Shown here piece after piece: positions 48,181 to 58,690 of a stretch of 64,000 bases of DNA. The notes under the pieces were generated by a model, which was given only the letters and a program-made list of their open reading frames with translations, searched no databases and was not told the origin of the DNA. This stretch comes from Talinum fruticosum. Taxonomy: Eukaryota > Streptophyta > Magnoliopsida > Caryophyllales > Talinaceae. Position 1 is the first letter of the stretch; each line of letters opens with the position of its first letter. A program made the translations under genes and the position numbers. The DNA is taken from the NCBI GenBank assembly GCA_021018815.1, contig JAITYX010000118.1, positions 1,138,827 to 1,202,826 on the forward strand, read 5' to 3'.

Positions 48181-49280
48181 CTATGTGCAAATATATAGTT
48201 GATTTTTATCCAAGTGAATGGCTTTGTGAACTGTGGCGAAACTTTTAGCTTTTGGTAATTGGTTGGAATATTCGAGTAAGGGCTGAGATGAGGTTTGTTT
48301 TACGATCTACTTATGGAAGTTTACGAGTCTTTCATGAACAACTTCGTTCCACAAGCATTCTTCAAACATGAACATTTAGGATTTAGAAAATAATAAGGAC
48401 CCAAATTTTATGTAGCACCTTTAGGTACTTGGGGAAGAAGAGGAATGAGATGGAGAAGAATGGGTGAGAAATGGCAGTGGAAGTGCCGAGTAATTATTTT
48501 CTATAATTTTAACTTTCTCAAACTTAATTCCGAGTTCCGACATAACATGCTCTTATTTGCCTAGAGGTTTCATGTGATGTTGAGTTGGAATACCATGTTT
48601 AGCTTGATAGAGCTGATTGGTCAAGCGGAGCGGCTACCCAGTGAATGTTCGTTGTCATATTATTGAGCTTTATATTTGGTTAACTTGTACTTAATTGTGA
48701 ATGGTTGTCTTTTGAATGTAATATTATATCAATGCAAAATGATATGAGAGCTTAAAAATTGCATTGTACTAAGTCATGTATGGCTATATCTTATCGCAAA
48801 TTCTTGTATTGCATAGATCCTAAGTCATAACTTGGATGGTATTGTGAATTTCGGGCCTTATCCATCCGTTTCTGGATGCATGTTACATTTAGTCATTTCT
48901 TGTTACTTGCTCACCACATAACCCCTTGCTAGAGTTGTATTTAGGTTGGTCTTCTCATCCAAGAGCCTAACAAAAAAGAACTAAATCTCATCAAAACAAC
49001 CCCATGAGACTGTCTCAACTCGATGAATCGCTCGCCTCCCCCTCCCCCACTTCCACCCAAAAAAATTCCTCTGTATTCCCTCCCCTCTAAAATCATTCCC
49101 ATTGTCACTAGTGACCGAGCTTCTTGTCCTAACCTATTCAATGGAGTTGCATTTTTACAGGATTTTTGGTGAATTAAGATTTGCATCCCATGCTACTTTC
49201 ATTCTTGGTTTGTTAAATTTGTTTATACATATGTTTCCAATCTGTTATAAAACTTGCTCATCATCCTCTGTCCTGGCAGT
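48181..49280 (+). other. Intron-like interior of CACTA I
   Basis: AT-rich DNA with stops in all frames, ending in a pyrimidine-rich tract and CAG at 49280. It behaves like an intron leading into the exon that follows. Nothing else was recognised. Confidence 0.4.
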
Positions 49281-49465
49281 TTGAGTATGATGATTGGCTT
49301 GCTGTTGAGTCCGATAGCCCTCCGGTTGAAGAATGGAGAAAGAGAATGTACTTTGCAACAAGCCCAAACCACCTGATCCGACCAGATACATATCGCAATG
49401 AATGGGATGATGATGACCTAATCTTGCAAGCTCATCAAGATTTTGTTCAATATCTCGCTCGCTGA
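49281..49465 (+). CDS. Captured terminal exon of unidentified host-like gene (in CACTA I)
   Basis: A textbook acceptor (T-rich tract, then TGGCAG) precedes an open stretch of about 61 codons ending TGA. It reads FEYDDWLAVESDSPP, then VEEWRKRMYFATSPN, then HLIRPDTYRNEWDDDD and ends FVQYLAR. The translation is soluble, acidic and compositionally normal, unlike the low-complexity frames around it, and it has no frame disruption. I do not recognise the family. It is probably the last coding exon of a cellular gene duplicated into the transposon. Expression is unknown. Confidence 0.5.
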
Positions 49466-49715
49466 AGACAGTCATGTTCCTGTCATTGCTCCTTTTTCAC
49501 TCGATTATAAGGAGCCTCCACATTCACCAAGAAATTGCTGTTTCATACTACTTTGCTCCGAATAAGTAAAAGTCATATGAGGATGTATGATTACATTGAA
49601 TGTGTTGTCATAAAATTTTCTTCGGTTTTCTTGCAGTTTGCTCGGATGGCACTCATAATTAGCTAAGTGGAATGTTGGGGAAAAATAGGGAAGAAAATAT
49701 AAAAAAAAAAAGAGC
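49466..49715. other. Sequence between captured exon and tRNA-like gene
   Basis: Probably the 3' untranslated part following the captured exon, AT-rich, ending in an A run (49700-49711) that would act as a T-run terminator for the tRNA-like gene on the other strand. Confidence 0.35.
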
Positions 49716-49789
49716 TGCACTAGGCGAGAATCGAACCCAGTGTCATGTACCGTGGTAGGGTACTATTCTACCACTAGACCACTCGGTGC
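49716..49789 (-). tRNA. tRNA-Gly-like gene, anticodon ACC, probably a pseudogene
   Basis: On the minus strand the sequence is closely related to plant tRNA-Gly(GCC): A box TGGTCTAGTGG, anticodon stem GTACC/GGTAC, loop CTACCAC and B box GGTTCGAATCT. The anticodon reads ACC instead of GCC. The acceptor stem has an extra base and mismatches (GCACCGA against CTAGTGC), and the T stem is weakened. A run of 11 T follows on the minus strand. Folding is therefore imperfect, and I favour a pseudogene carried by CACTA I. Confidence 0.65.
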
Positions 49790-50099
49790 TCTTTGTTCTT
49801 GAAGTAAACTTTAATGAAGTCCAAGCAATCAATCAATGTTGGTTTGTAGGTGGAAATTTGAATTGATTTGTTTGATAAACTTATTGTATAACTTATAACT
49901 TAATTGCGAATGTTGGTTGTTTTTATGAATACTTCGTGGTTTATGGATGATTGTGCAAAGAATGAATCACAATGTATTTGTGTATTCGTGGATTACTCGT
50001 GTAGAGAAGAAGTCAGAATTTATGTAAATGATTTGGAGGAAATATATGTAAAAAGGGAATAACAAATGTAAAATAAGTTCCAAGAAAATAAGCAAACAT

Positions 50100-50460
50100 T
50101 TAGCTTCGGATTTTAGCGTCCGACACTAATCCGACACTATTTGAGTCAAAATACCCGACGCTAAACTCAAAAATCCAACGCTAAAATGAAGAAGTAGCTG
50201 GAAAAAACCCAAGGAAATTAGCGTCGGACAGAAAACCCCAAGTTGTTAGCGTCGGATTCATCGGATGACGTTAATTAGCGTCGAGCCGTATCCGACGCTA
50301 AATCCGACACTAATTAGCGTTGGATGATGAATCGGACGCTAAATGTTTTAGCGTCGAGGTTTTCTACGTCAGATTTTTATTCAACACTAATCCGACGCTA
50401 AAGACGATTAGCGTCGGATTTTGCTCGATTTGGCGTCCGATTTTGTCCGATGCTAATTAG
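50100..50460. repeat. Right subterminal repeat array of CACTA I
   Basis: Some 15 units related to TTAGCGTCGGATTTT and its complement, mirrored with respect to the left array. The array ends 16 bases before the element terminus. Confidence 0.8.
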
Positions 50461-50476
50461 CGGTTTACTTGTATTG

Positions 50477-50948
50477 GCAAGATGAGATTATCAAGCAATT
50501 GGCTTCAAAAGTTGAAATCTTAGCCACTAACAATAAGATGCTTAAAACTCAAATTACTAGCCAAGCAAGTTCTTCCTCTAACGCTCCGGGTCGGCTTCCT
50601 AGCCAACCGAGTGCCTAACCCTAGGGACCAATGTAATGCCATAACTTTAAGGAGTGGGACACAATTGGCGGGGCCTAAGGGTGCTAGTAGTGATCATGTG
50701 GTCATTGAGGTGCAATCTGAAAAAGTTGTTGAGAATGTTGAGACCGATGAGAATGAGCTGCATGATGTTTTGAATGAGGAGGTTTCTTTACCCTCTATAG
50801 AACCTTTGGTAGATGTTATTGTGTAGAATGAGAGTGAGACTTCGAATGACCAAACTAAAATTCCCCAAAGAATCTATACTCCGCCTTTTCCTTTTCCACA
50901 AAGATTGGCTAAGTCTAAAAATGATAAACAATTTGGGAAGTTTTTAGA
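50477..50948 (+). pseudogene. Gag C-terminus and protease start, element H
   Basis: The polyprotein resumes directly after CACTA I with QDEIIKQLASKVEILATNNK (several frames), then a Met-containing frame 50611-50826 with NAITLRSGTQL. That is a common motif at the gag-protease boundary of Athila-type elements. It continues to a PPFPFPQRLAKSK segment. The coding sequence is interrupted at 50948 by insertion J. Joining 50948 to 54883 gives an unbroken frame (GKFLE then VLKKLHINIPF). Confidence 0.75.
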
Positions 50949-51554
50949 TGTAACGCCCCCAATACATAACCACATAAATAAATAATTAACAGCGGAAGAC
51001 TTGTAAATTGGGAGATGTTACCGCCGTTTCGGAATGAAAACAAGGCAAATTCATTTGAGCCAATTAATTATTCAAACAATTAATGCATCAATCCAACCCA
51101 AAATTTTCCTCATAGAAAATGAAAATTTCGAAACGCCGAGGATCAGTTGGAGAGGAATCATGAGCCAAGAGACCGAGGAAAGGACTAACATGTATGGGGT
51201 CAAGACGAACAGCCGAACATCACTTCTCCCGACGAGCTTTATCTTTTCTTCCTCTTTAAACTTTGGGTGTGATTGTGAATAGTCTGCCATGCGCTCAAGT
51301 CCTTAAAAATTTAAAAACATAAAACAATAGACGTATGAGCTAGAAGCTCACTACGTTACCGTTATAAAATAAAATTATAATTTAAGTGCTCTTAAATTAG
51401 GCATATCTTAAATCATTTTTCTTGCATAATCGGTTTGCAAACTTGTCAATTACCGATTTGCTTTTCCGATTTAGCCAAACTTAGGACCCATACTCTAAAA
51501 CAATCAATCATGGAATCCGACTCCTAGGTTCATTGAACCCTAAGGCGATCGGCT

Positions 51555-51850
51555 GTGAACAATTGAACGATTAACGATTACGTGAGCAATTGAACGATTA
51601 ACGATTCCGTGAACAATTAAACAATTAACGATTCACGTGAACAATTGAACGATTAACGATTATGTGAACAATTGAACGATTAACGATTCTATGAACCATT
51701 GAACGATTAACGATTCTATGAACAATTGAACGGTTAACGATTTTGTGAACAATTGAACGGTTAACGATTCGGTGAACAATTGAACGGTTAACGATTCAGT
51801 GAACAATTGAACGGTTAACGATTCCGTGAACAATTGAACAATTAACGGTT
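51555..51850. repeat. 27-base minisatellite in insertion J
   Basis: About 11 units of TGAACAATTGAACGATTAACG plus six variable bases. The first units have GATTAAC, later ones GGTTAAC, so variant units are clustered as expected from local amplification. Confidence 0.9.
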
Positions 51851-51900
51851 AAATGCTCGCTAGCGAGCAACGTTGTCCGAGCGTCCCCGGATCAACCATT

Positions 51901-51980
51901 TACGATTACGATTACGATTACGATTACGATTACGATTACGATTACGATTACCATTACAATTACGATTACAATTACAATTA
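51901..51980. repeat. 6-base array (ACGATT)n in insertion J
   Basis: About 12 tandem copies of TACGAT, perfect in the middle and decaying to ACAATT at the right. The unit is contained in the neighbouring 27-base repeat (TTAACGATT), so the arrays may be related. Confidence 0.9.
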
Positions 51981-52663
51981 TGATCACATTCATTCATGGA
52001 TCGTCATAATGATTAATGGGTCCTTTGCATGGCCAAATCATGATAAATTGTGAAAAACTTATTTATGAATGCAATGAATTGTAAGCGCTAACTATTAATC
52101 TGTAAAGCTTTTACCTTTAGTATAAATATAAAGGCAATAACGTACCTCGGCGTGCCGAATACTTGAATTGTTGATTGTTTACGCAACACAATTTCAATTC
52201 GATTTCTATTTCCAAAACGACTCTACTTTTGTAGGTTACTAATCTTTTAACAATATTTATATGCATTTACGATCACCAAACCGTTACTTTTCATGTACCT
52301 ATCCATATTATTTCCTTTCGATCTCGATATTCATACATTTCCCATAAATAAGCTATTGATGATATAGTTCGAATTCGTATATAACAATTGATGAGTTTAA
52401 TTTCCCATTCTTTTAATAAAACTCAAGTTTGATCTTTTGCTTCTATCATTTCTGGTATGTGCTTAATGTAGCCTAACCTTAATTGTAACACTCGTTTCAT
52501 CTGGTATGTCCAGATGTCCTCTTATCTGTAAACCAAATATACTTCCTACTTAAGGTGCCGGTTTGGTTTTCCAATTTTCTAAAAATTTTGGCAGAGTTTC
52601 GTTTGAAACATAACCTAACCATTAGGCTAAAAGCCTTAAAACCTGCATAAAATCCACAATAAA

Positions 52664-52775
52664 ACTCAACGAGCCACACGCTCGTAGTACACAACTCAAC
52701 GAGCCACACGCTCGTAGTACACAACTCAACGAGCCACACGCTCGTAGTACACAACTCAACGGTCACACGCCTTAG
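52664..52775. repeat. 30-base tandem repeat in insertion J
   Basis: About 3.7 units of ACTCAACGAGCCACACGCTC plus ten bases. Insertion B has a shorter version of the same repeat at about 1216-1270. The repetitive minus-strand translation over this stretch is an artefact. Confidence 0.9.
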
Positions 52776-54040
52776 TATATTTACAACCACAAAAATCAAA
52801 TTTCAAACCAATATATAAACCAATTACAATCTCGTCAATATTCTTATTTTCTTGTGCTCATGAACTTTTCGATTTTTATCACGACAAAAACCTTCATACA
52901 TATATATTATAGCTAAGACTTCGGTTAAGCAATTTAATCATAGAAATCCCGATTATCGGGAGATGGATTCGTACGATTAATTCATTTATGAGTACTACCA
53001 ATAATCGGTTAACGATTTAGCATGTTGTATACAATATAGTGAAACTCATCAGTATTTACATGTTAATATTTAAATATTTTGAAAAGTACACACGAGTAAC
53101 GTACCTGAGGTAATTGTTCGTTTTCCTTTAAATATCGCATTTTGTTATTTTCTTCGAATATGTCGTTCCCATCGATTTTCTGTTTTCAGGAAGAAATTTG
53201 ATTTATGTATTAATAAACTTAATAGTTACTCTCTATTTGTGATAAACTTTTCACATTTGACTTCCGCTAATTCCCCACTTATTACTCAAATTCATTTGAA
53301 TTTCTAACTTCTTTTAATTCTGTAAATTTCTTTTCCCCCTTCCTCCTCCTACTCAATTCAACATTCTAATTTTCTTTTCACGTCAAGTCTAATTTTTCGA
53401 ATTCTCGCAGAGATCATTACACATTGAATTATCCTTGTCTTTTCACCACCATATTACTGATTATCACCAAATTATTAACTCCACCAAGGTCTCTATTAAT
53501 TTCAATAAAGTTCCCAAGTATAACCCAATTTCATTTTCAATCAAGCTTAGCATAACCTAATTTTAATCACTTCGCCATGATCATATCTATCATCCCATCC
53601 ACTTTCTATATTTCAAATTAATTCACACTTGTACAATTAGACCAAGACTCAATTACGTTAATTTACTCAAGTTTAGCACACATACAAACAAATAAATTCA
53701 ATCCTCCGTCAATCTTCAATGTCTCATTTACACATTCTTGAAACCAACTCCCAACAACATACATGTTCATATTCCAATCATATTCAATATCTTTTCTTTC
53801 CTAATTCTTCCACAACTAAACAATTCATTCATATTCATATAAAACTTAAACAAACACATTCACAATTATAAATAAACCCAAATCAATTTCCACTCCATAT
53901 CCACACATATTAAGCCCTAAATTCAATTTCGGTTTCTCCCAATATTCTTCCAATTCCACCATAAATTAATTCAATCTCGTATTTACTTGTCTAACTATTC
54001 AATTACAACATAAATGTAAGATAGAATTTATTTAGAATTG
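52776..54040. other. AT-rich interior of insertion J
   Basis: No coding domain or repeat array. Stops are frequent on both strands. Confidence 0.5.
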
Positions 54041-54437
54041 AGGATTAGAGATATACCTCAAAATGGGTTAGAGGCGGAATTGGGTGGTAGTGGTTCGTTG
54101 GTGGAGATTCAATGTCCAGGCGGTGATGACGGACATTGGTCGGCAGCCGGGGACGGCGGCCAGGGTGGCACGACCGAGCAGCAGCAACAGGGGTAGTTTT
54201 GCCCTTGCTGGCGCGAGACAGGGAGGAAGGAGAAGAAAAACTTCGTGCGGGAGTAGGGCAGCCAGGTACACCGGCGGTGGCTTGCTGGCGGTGGAAGAAG
54301 TCGGCGATCGATGGCCGGTGGCGGCAGTAGCGGCCGACGAGGCCTGTCGCCGGTGGCAGCAATGGCAACGAAGGGGAAAGTGAGGAAGGAGAGATGAGAG
54401 AAAGAATGAAGCGAGAGATGTTAGGCTTCCCCTTCAT
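54041..54437 (-). other. GC-rich leader-like block of insertion J
   Basis: A 130-codon open frame on the minus strand starts at 54437 in a Ser/Pro/Leu-rich context. The block is markedly GC-rich compared with the rest of J and ends at TTTGAG/GTATAT, a plausible splice donor. The equivalent block of insertion B has a different translation, so protein coding is unlikely. A transcribed leader is possible. Confidence 0.35.
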
Positions 54438-54882
54438 TGACTTATTATCCCCGATAATTCTAGCACCCTCTTCCCTCTTTTTTTTTTTTTTCTTTTGTAT
54501 ATCTTAATATTTCTTATATTTTTACTTGTTTCTATTACCACATGGTTAAATGTATAACTATACGTTTGGCTAAATTATATTTGCTATCATAATTAAAATA
54601 TTATATATATATTATTTTATTTTATTTTATTTTATTTTTGCTTGTTATTTTAATTTGTTCGGGTTCGGAATAAATTTTTCATTATCCAAAGATGTATACA
54701 TTCTGTTGTACAATTGTAAATTTGTACGATTACCCGTTGTTATTCATGTTTATCAAATTTGTTCGCATCTTTTATTTCGATTTTGAGTTTTGTGCGACTC
54801 ACTACTCTTAAACAATATTAGGATGATAAAATACAAATTCCAAATAATTAATTACGATTAAGTTTTTGGGTGTTACATTAGA

Positions 54883-55409
54883 GGTCCTTAAGAAGCTCCA
54901 CATTAATATTCCCTTCACCGATGCCTTGTCTCAAATGCCTTCTTATGCTATGTTCTTGAAAGAAATTTTGTCCAACAGACGAAAGTTAGAAGAGCATGGA
55001 ACCATAGCTTTGATCGAACAGTGTAGTGCCATACTCCAAAACAAGCTTCCCCTAAGCTTAAGGACCCGGTAGTTTCACTATTCTATGTGAGGTATGGAAG
55101 ATTTCCATAGACCGTGCTTTATGTGATTTAGGCTCAAGTGTGACCCTAATGCCTCTCTCTTTGTCCTAAAAGCTTGGTATGGGTGAGCTGAAACCCACTA
55201 CCATTTCTCTCCAATTAGCTGATCGTTCGGTCAAGTTCCCCATTAAGTTAGGAGGTTTCTTTGTACCTGTAGACTTTGTGATTTTAGAGATGGAGGAAGA
55301 CACCCTTACCCCCATTATTCTTGGGAGGTCTTTTACGGCTATTGTTGGGTGTTACATTGATGTGAAAAATGGGAGAATGTCCTTTTGTATAGGAGATAAA
55401 AGAGCTTAG
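54883..55409 (+). pseudogene. Athila-like aspartic protease (element H)
   Basis: The frame runs VLKKLHINIPFTDALSQMP, then EILSNRRKLEEHGTIAL and the active-site region CDLGSSVTLMPLS (about 55118-55155, with DLG). It continues through LQLADRSVKFPIK, GGFFVPVDFVILEM and IILGRSFTAIVG. Two of the frame breaks between these parts sit in C or G runs (about 55042 and 55068). Motif order and spacing match element E. It would process the polyprotein. Confidence 0.78.
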
Positions 55410-55569
55410 TTTAATTTGTTTGAAGCTACTAAATTCCCTTCCTTTTCCGATGATTGTTTTAGAGTGGATATCATTGATTCCATTTTAAGGGAAGATAGTA
55501 CTAATTTGAGCTTTAATGATCCTCTTGAGTTTTGCTTGTTGAATAATAGTACAACTGAGGGATATTGAT

Positions 55570-56869
55570 CCCGAAGTTGCCATTTGTGCTCAACTCTTGG
55601 AGGCGTCTCCAAAAATCCCACCAAAACTAGCAGCGGTGGAGAAGTTGTTGAATGGAAGCAAAGGTGAGTCATCCATTGCTAGAAATGAAGCTCCAAAGGT
55701 CGAATTAAAACCTCTCCCTTCCTCCCTAAGGTATGAATTTCTTGGCCCAAATTCCTCTTATCCCGTGATTGTGAATGCGAATTTGAGTGCTTCGAAATTG
55801 AAGCTTTGTTGAGAGTCCTTAGATTACATCGTAAGGCTATTGGCTATACCATAGATGACCTTAAGGGCATTCATCCTTCAGTTTGCATGCATAGGATTTT
55901 AATGGAGGATAGCTATAAACCCACCATTGAACATCAAAGAAGGTTAAATCCTAACATGAAAGAGGTGGTAAAGAAAGAAGTTTTAAAATTGCTTGAGGCC
56001 GGTATCATCTATCCTATCTCTGATAGTGATTGGGTGAGCCCTGTTCATGTTGTGCCTAAGAAAGCATGGATGACTGTTGTAAAAAATGAGAACAATGAAT
56101 TGATTCCCACTAAGGACAATTACGGGTTGGAGAATGTGCATTGATTATTGCAAGTTGAATAATGCCACCCGTAAAGATCATTTCCCTCTTCCCCTCATTG
56201 ACCAAATGCTTGAAAGACTTGCAAAGAATTCATGGTTTTGTTATTTAGATGGGTATTCGGGTTTTTCCAAATCCCTATCCACCCTAGTGACCAAGAGAAG
56301 ACCACTTTTACTTGTCCTTATGGAACATTTGCTTATAGGAGAATGCCTTTTGGGTTGTGTAATGCACCGCTACTTTTCAACGTTGCATGATGGCTATTTT
56401 CTCTGATTTTATTGAGGATATTATGGAGGTCTTTATGGATGATTTTTATGTCTATGGTTCTACCTTTGATCATTGTTTGAAAAATCTTTCTAAGGTGTTG
56501 TCTAGATGTGAGGAAGTGAATTTGGTCTTGAATTGGGAAAAGTGTCATTTTATGGTACAAGAGGGTGTTGTCCTAGGTCATGTGGTTTCCAATAAAGGCA
56601 TTGAAGTTGACAAAGCTAAGGTAGAGGTAATTGAGAAATTACCTCCACCTACGTCTGTTAAGGGTGTGAGGAGTTTTCTTGGACACGTGGGTTTCTACCG
56701 ACGGTTCATTAAAGATTTTTCAAAAATTGCTAGGCCTCTCACCCAATTGCTTGTCAAGTATATGCCTTTTGTATTTGATGATGTGTACTTGAGTGCTTTC
56801 AACGAGGTTAAGGGAGGCTTTGATTACAGCTCCTATTATGCAAGCCCCGGATTGGAGTCTTCCATTTGA
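55570..56869 (+). pseudogene. Athila-like reverse transcriptase (element H)
   Basis: The N-terminal part includes LPSSLRYEFLGPNSSYPVIV, then HRKAIGYTIDDLKGI and the conserved MHRILMED. RT proper follows: LLEAGIIYPISDSDWVSPV, RMCIDYCKLNNATRKDHFPL, YLDGYSGF (first catalytic Asp), MPFGLCNAP (other frame), FMDDF (catalytic pair, about 56434-56448) and LVLNWEKCHFMV. The connection region SFLGHVGFYRRFIKDFS follows. The motifs are canonical for Ty3 elements. Frame shifts occur in T, G and CCGG contexts and I see few nonsense codons. Confidence 0.88.
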
Positions 56870-57240
56870 AGTGATGTGTGATGCAAGTGACTTTGCATTG
56901 GGGGCCGTTTTGGGGCAAAGGAAGGATGGCAAGCCCTATGCTATACATTATGTGAGCCGAACTCCGGATGAGACTCAAGTTAACTATGCCACCACGGAGA
57001 AGGAGTTCTTGGCGGTTGTGTTTGCCTTGGAGAAGTTCCGTTCTTACTTGATTAACTCCAAGGTGATAGTTTTTACTGATCATGCTGCCATCAAGCATCT
57101 TATGAGGAAATCGGATTCTAAGCCTCGCCTTATCCGATGGGTGCTTTTACTCTAAGAGTTCGATTTGGAAATTCGGGACAAGCCTAGATCGCAAAATGTG
57201 GTTGTCGATCATCTTTCTCGGTTGGAAGATTTGCCCAAGG
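56793..57240 (+). pseudogene. Athila-like RNase H (element H)
   Basis: From [18 protein letters not shown] the frame continues through [18 protein letters not shown] (first Asp), [20 protein letters not shown] (Glu), and [20 protein letters not shown] (Asp). A TAA stop replaces CAA near 57155, before EFDLEIRDK, and DHLSRL closes the domain. It is a typical Ty3 RNase H following RT. Confidence 0.85.
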
Positions 57241-58400
57241 AAGTTATCCCCATTGATGATTCGTTTACGGACGAGCAACTCATGGTCTGTTTCGCATACT
57301 TCTACTCCATGGTATGCTTGACTTTGTGAACTACATTGTTTGTGGAGTGATGCCACCGGAGTTATCTTTCCAACAAAGGAAGCGGTTCTTGTTTGAGGTG
57401 AAAAGTTATGTGTGGGAAGAGCCTCTCCTTTACAAGTTGTGTGCAGATGGGGTATATCGAAGGTGCATTCGGAAGATGAGGTTCAAAGTGTGCTCCATCA
57501 CTTTGTCATTCCACTACTTATGGTGGACATTTTGGCCCCGATAAAACCGCCTCCAAGGTCTTACAAGCTGGTTTCTACTGGCCGACTCTCGCCAAAGATG
57601 CAAGGAATTTTGTGGTAGCTTGTGACCGATGCCAAAGGATGGGCACTATTTCAAGAGGCATGAGATGCCCCAATCTGGGATTTTAGAGGTTGAGCTCTTT
57701 GATGTATGAGGAATTGACTTCATGGGTCCTTTTCCTCCCTCTCACAAGAACCTCTACATCCTAGTCGTTGTTGATTACGTGTCGAAATGGGTGGAAGCCA
57801 TTGCCTCTCCCACCAACGATTCTAAGGTTGTCATGAAGTTCCTAAAGAAGAATATTTTTGCTCGATTTGGCACTCCAAGGGCTTTATTAAGTGACAATGG
57901 GAGCCACTTTTGCAACCGACCACTTGAGGTTCTTTTGAAGAAGTATGGAGTATTCCATAAGGTAGCCACGCCTTATCATCCTCAAACAAGTGGTCAAGTT
58001 GAGTTGTCTAACCGGGAGTTGAAAAATATTCTTGAGAAGACGGTGGATCGATCCCGAAAAGACTGGTCTTTGAAGCTTGATGATGCACTATGGGTATACC
58101 ACATTGCTTAGAAGACTCCCCTTGGCACTACTCCCTTCAGGTTAGTGTATAGGAAGCCTTGTCACTTGCTCGTAGAGATGGAACACAAAGCTTTACGGGC
58201 GATCCAGGACACTAAATTTTGACACCAAGGCGGTCGGTGAGAAGCGAGTTCTCCGATTGCAAGAACTTGAGGAGTTGCGATTGCAAGCTTATGAGTTCCA
58301 GAATCTACAAGGAGAGAACCAAGAGGTGGCATGACAAGCATATTATGCATAGGGGTTTGAAGAAGGTGACATGGTCCTTTTGTTCAACTCAAGATTGAAG
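57241..58400 (+). pseudogene. Athila-like integrase (element H)
   Basis: A His/Cys zinc-binding region spans about 57480-57650 (the Cys pair is CDRCQRMG). The core has the first catalytic Asp in VVVDYVSKW (about 57765), the second in LLSDNGSHF (about 57888) and the Glu in [10 protein letters not shown] (about 57988). All three are retained. The open stretch 57722-58111 is uninterrupted. Downstream, TPLGTTPFRLVY and PVEMEHKA-like motifs are frameshifted. It joins cDNA into the chromosome. Confidence 0.87.
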
Positions 58401-58690
58401 TTGTTTCAGGAAAACTGAGATCCTAGTGGTCAGGTCATTTCAAGTCACCAAGGTATTTCCTTATGGCGCGGTTGAGGTATGGAGTGAGTCCACGGGTTCC
58501 TTCAAAGTCAATGGTCAATGGCTTAAGCCTTACATTATGGGGCATTCTAACGTGAAGACCACTTATTATGCTCTTACCGGCCGGGTAAGGCATGAGGAAT
58601 GAGTTGCATATGGTCAAGCTAATGACCTTAAACAAGCGCTTCTTGGGAGGCAACCAAGCCGTTTTGTGTTTATCCCAAAAAAACAAAAAA
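58401..58690 (+). pseudogene. C-terminal end of Athila pol (element H)
   Basis: Translations show a degraded C-terminal segment (FKVNGQWLKPY, in one frame) ending with QALLGRQPSRFVF at about 58638-58672. The ALLGRQP end is shared with element E (about 18120), where it directly follows the protease region. This marks the end of the polyprotein. Confidence 0.6.

Larger units (their letters stand above)
47208..50476 (+). mobile_element. CACTA element I with captured host-like sequence
   Basis: The element starts CACTACAAAAAAAC and ends GTTTACTTGTATTG, degenerate inverted ends. It is flanked by a 3-base duplication, GCA (47205-47207 and 50477-50479). Element E has the empty site AAAAGCAAGATGAG, which proves the boundaries. 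Both ends carry arrays of GCGTCGGATTTT-like units in both orientations. No transposase is present. The interior holds a leader-like GC-rich region, a splice acceptor with an exon and a tRNA-like gene, so it is a non-autonomous, gene-fragment-carrying CACTA. Confidence 0.9.
50949..54877. mobile_element. Insertion J: 3.93 kb TG...CA element with inverted ends (TGTAACGCCC / GGGTGTTACA)
   Basis: The ends are TGTAACGCCC and GGGTGTTACA, with a perfect 5-base duplication TTAGA at 50944-50948 and 54878-54882. Removing it restores the Athila reading frame. It contains three tandem arrays, shares blocks with insertion B, and has no gag or pol. The 5-base duplication with TG/CA ends points to LTR-retrotransposon integration. 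It could be a very long solo LTR or a complete non-autonomous element whose LTRs I cannot separate. Confidence 0.8.

Noticed and set aside
51555..51850. Possible CRISPR array (regular 27-base repeats)
   Set aside because: Units are contiguous, without spacers, in a plant-type retrotransposon; it is a minisatellite.
52497..52799. 100-codon minus-strand frame with a repeated 10-residue motif
   Set aside because: It is the translation of the 30-base tandem repeat in insertion J.
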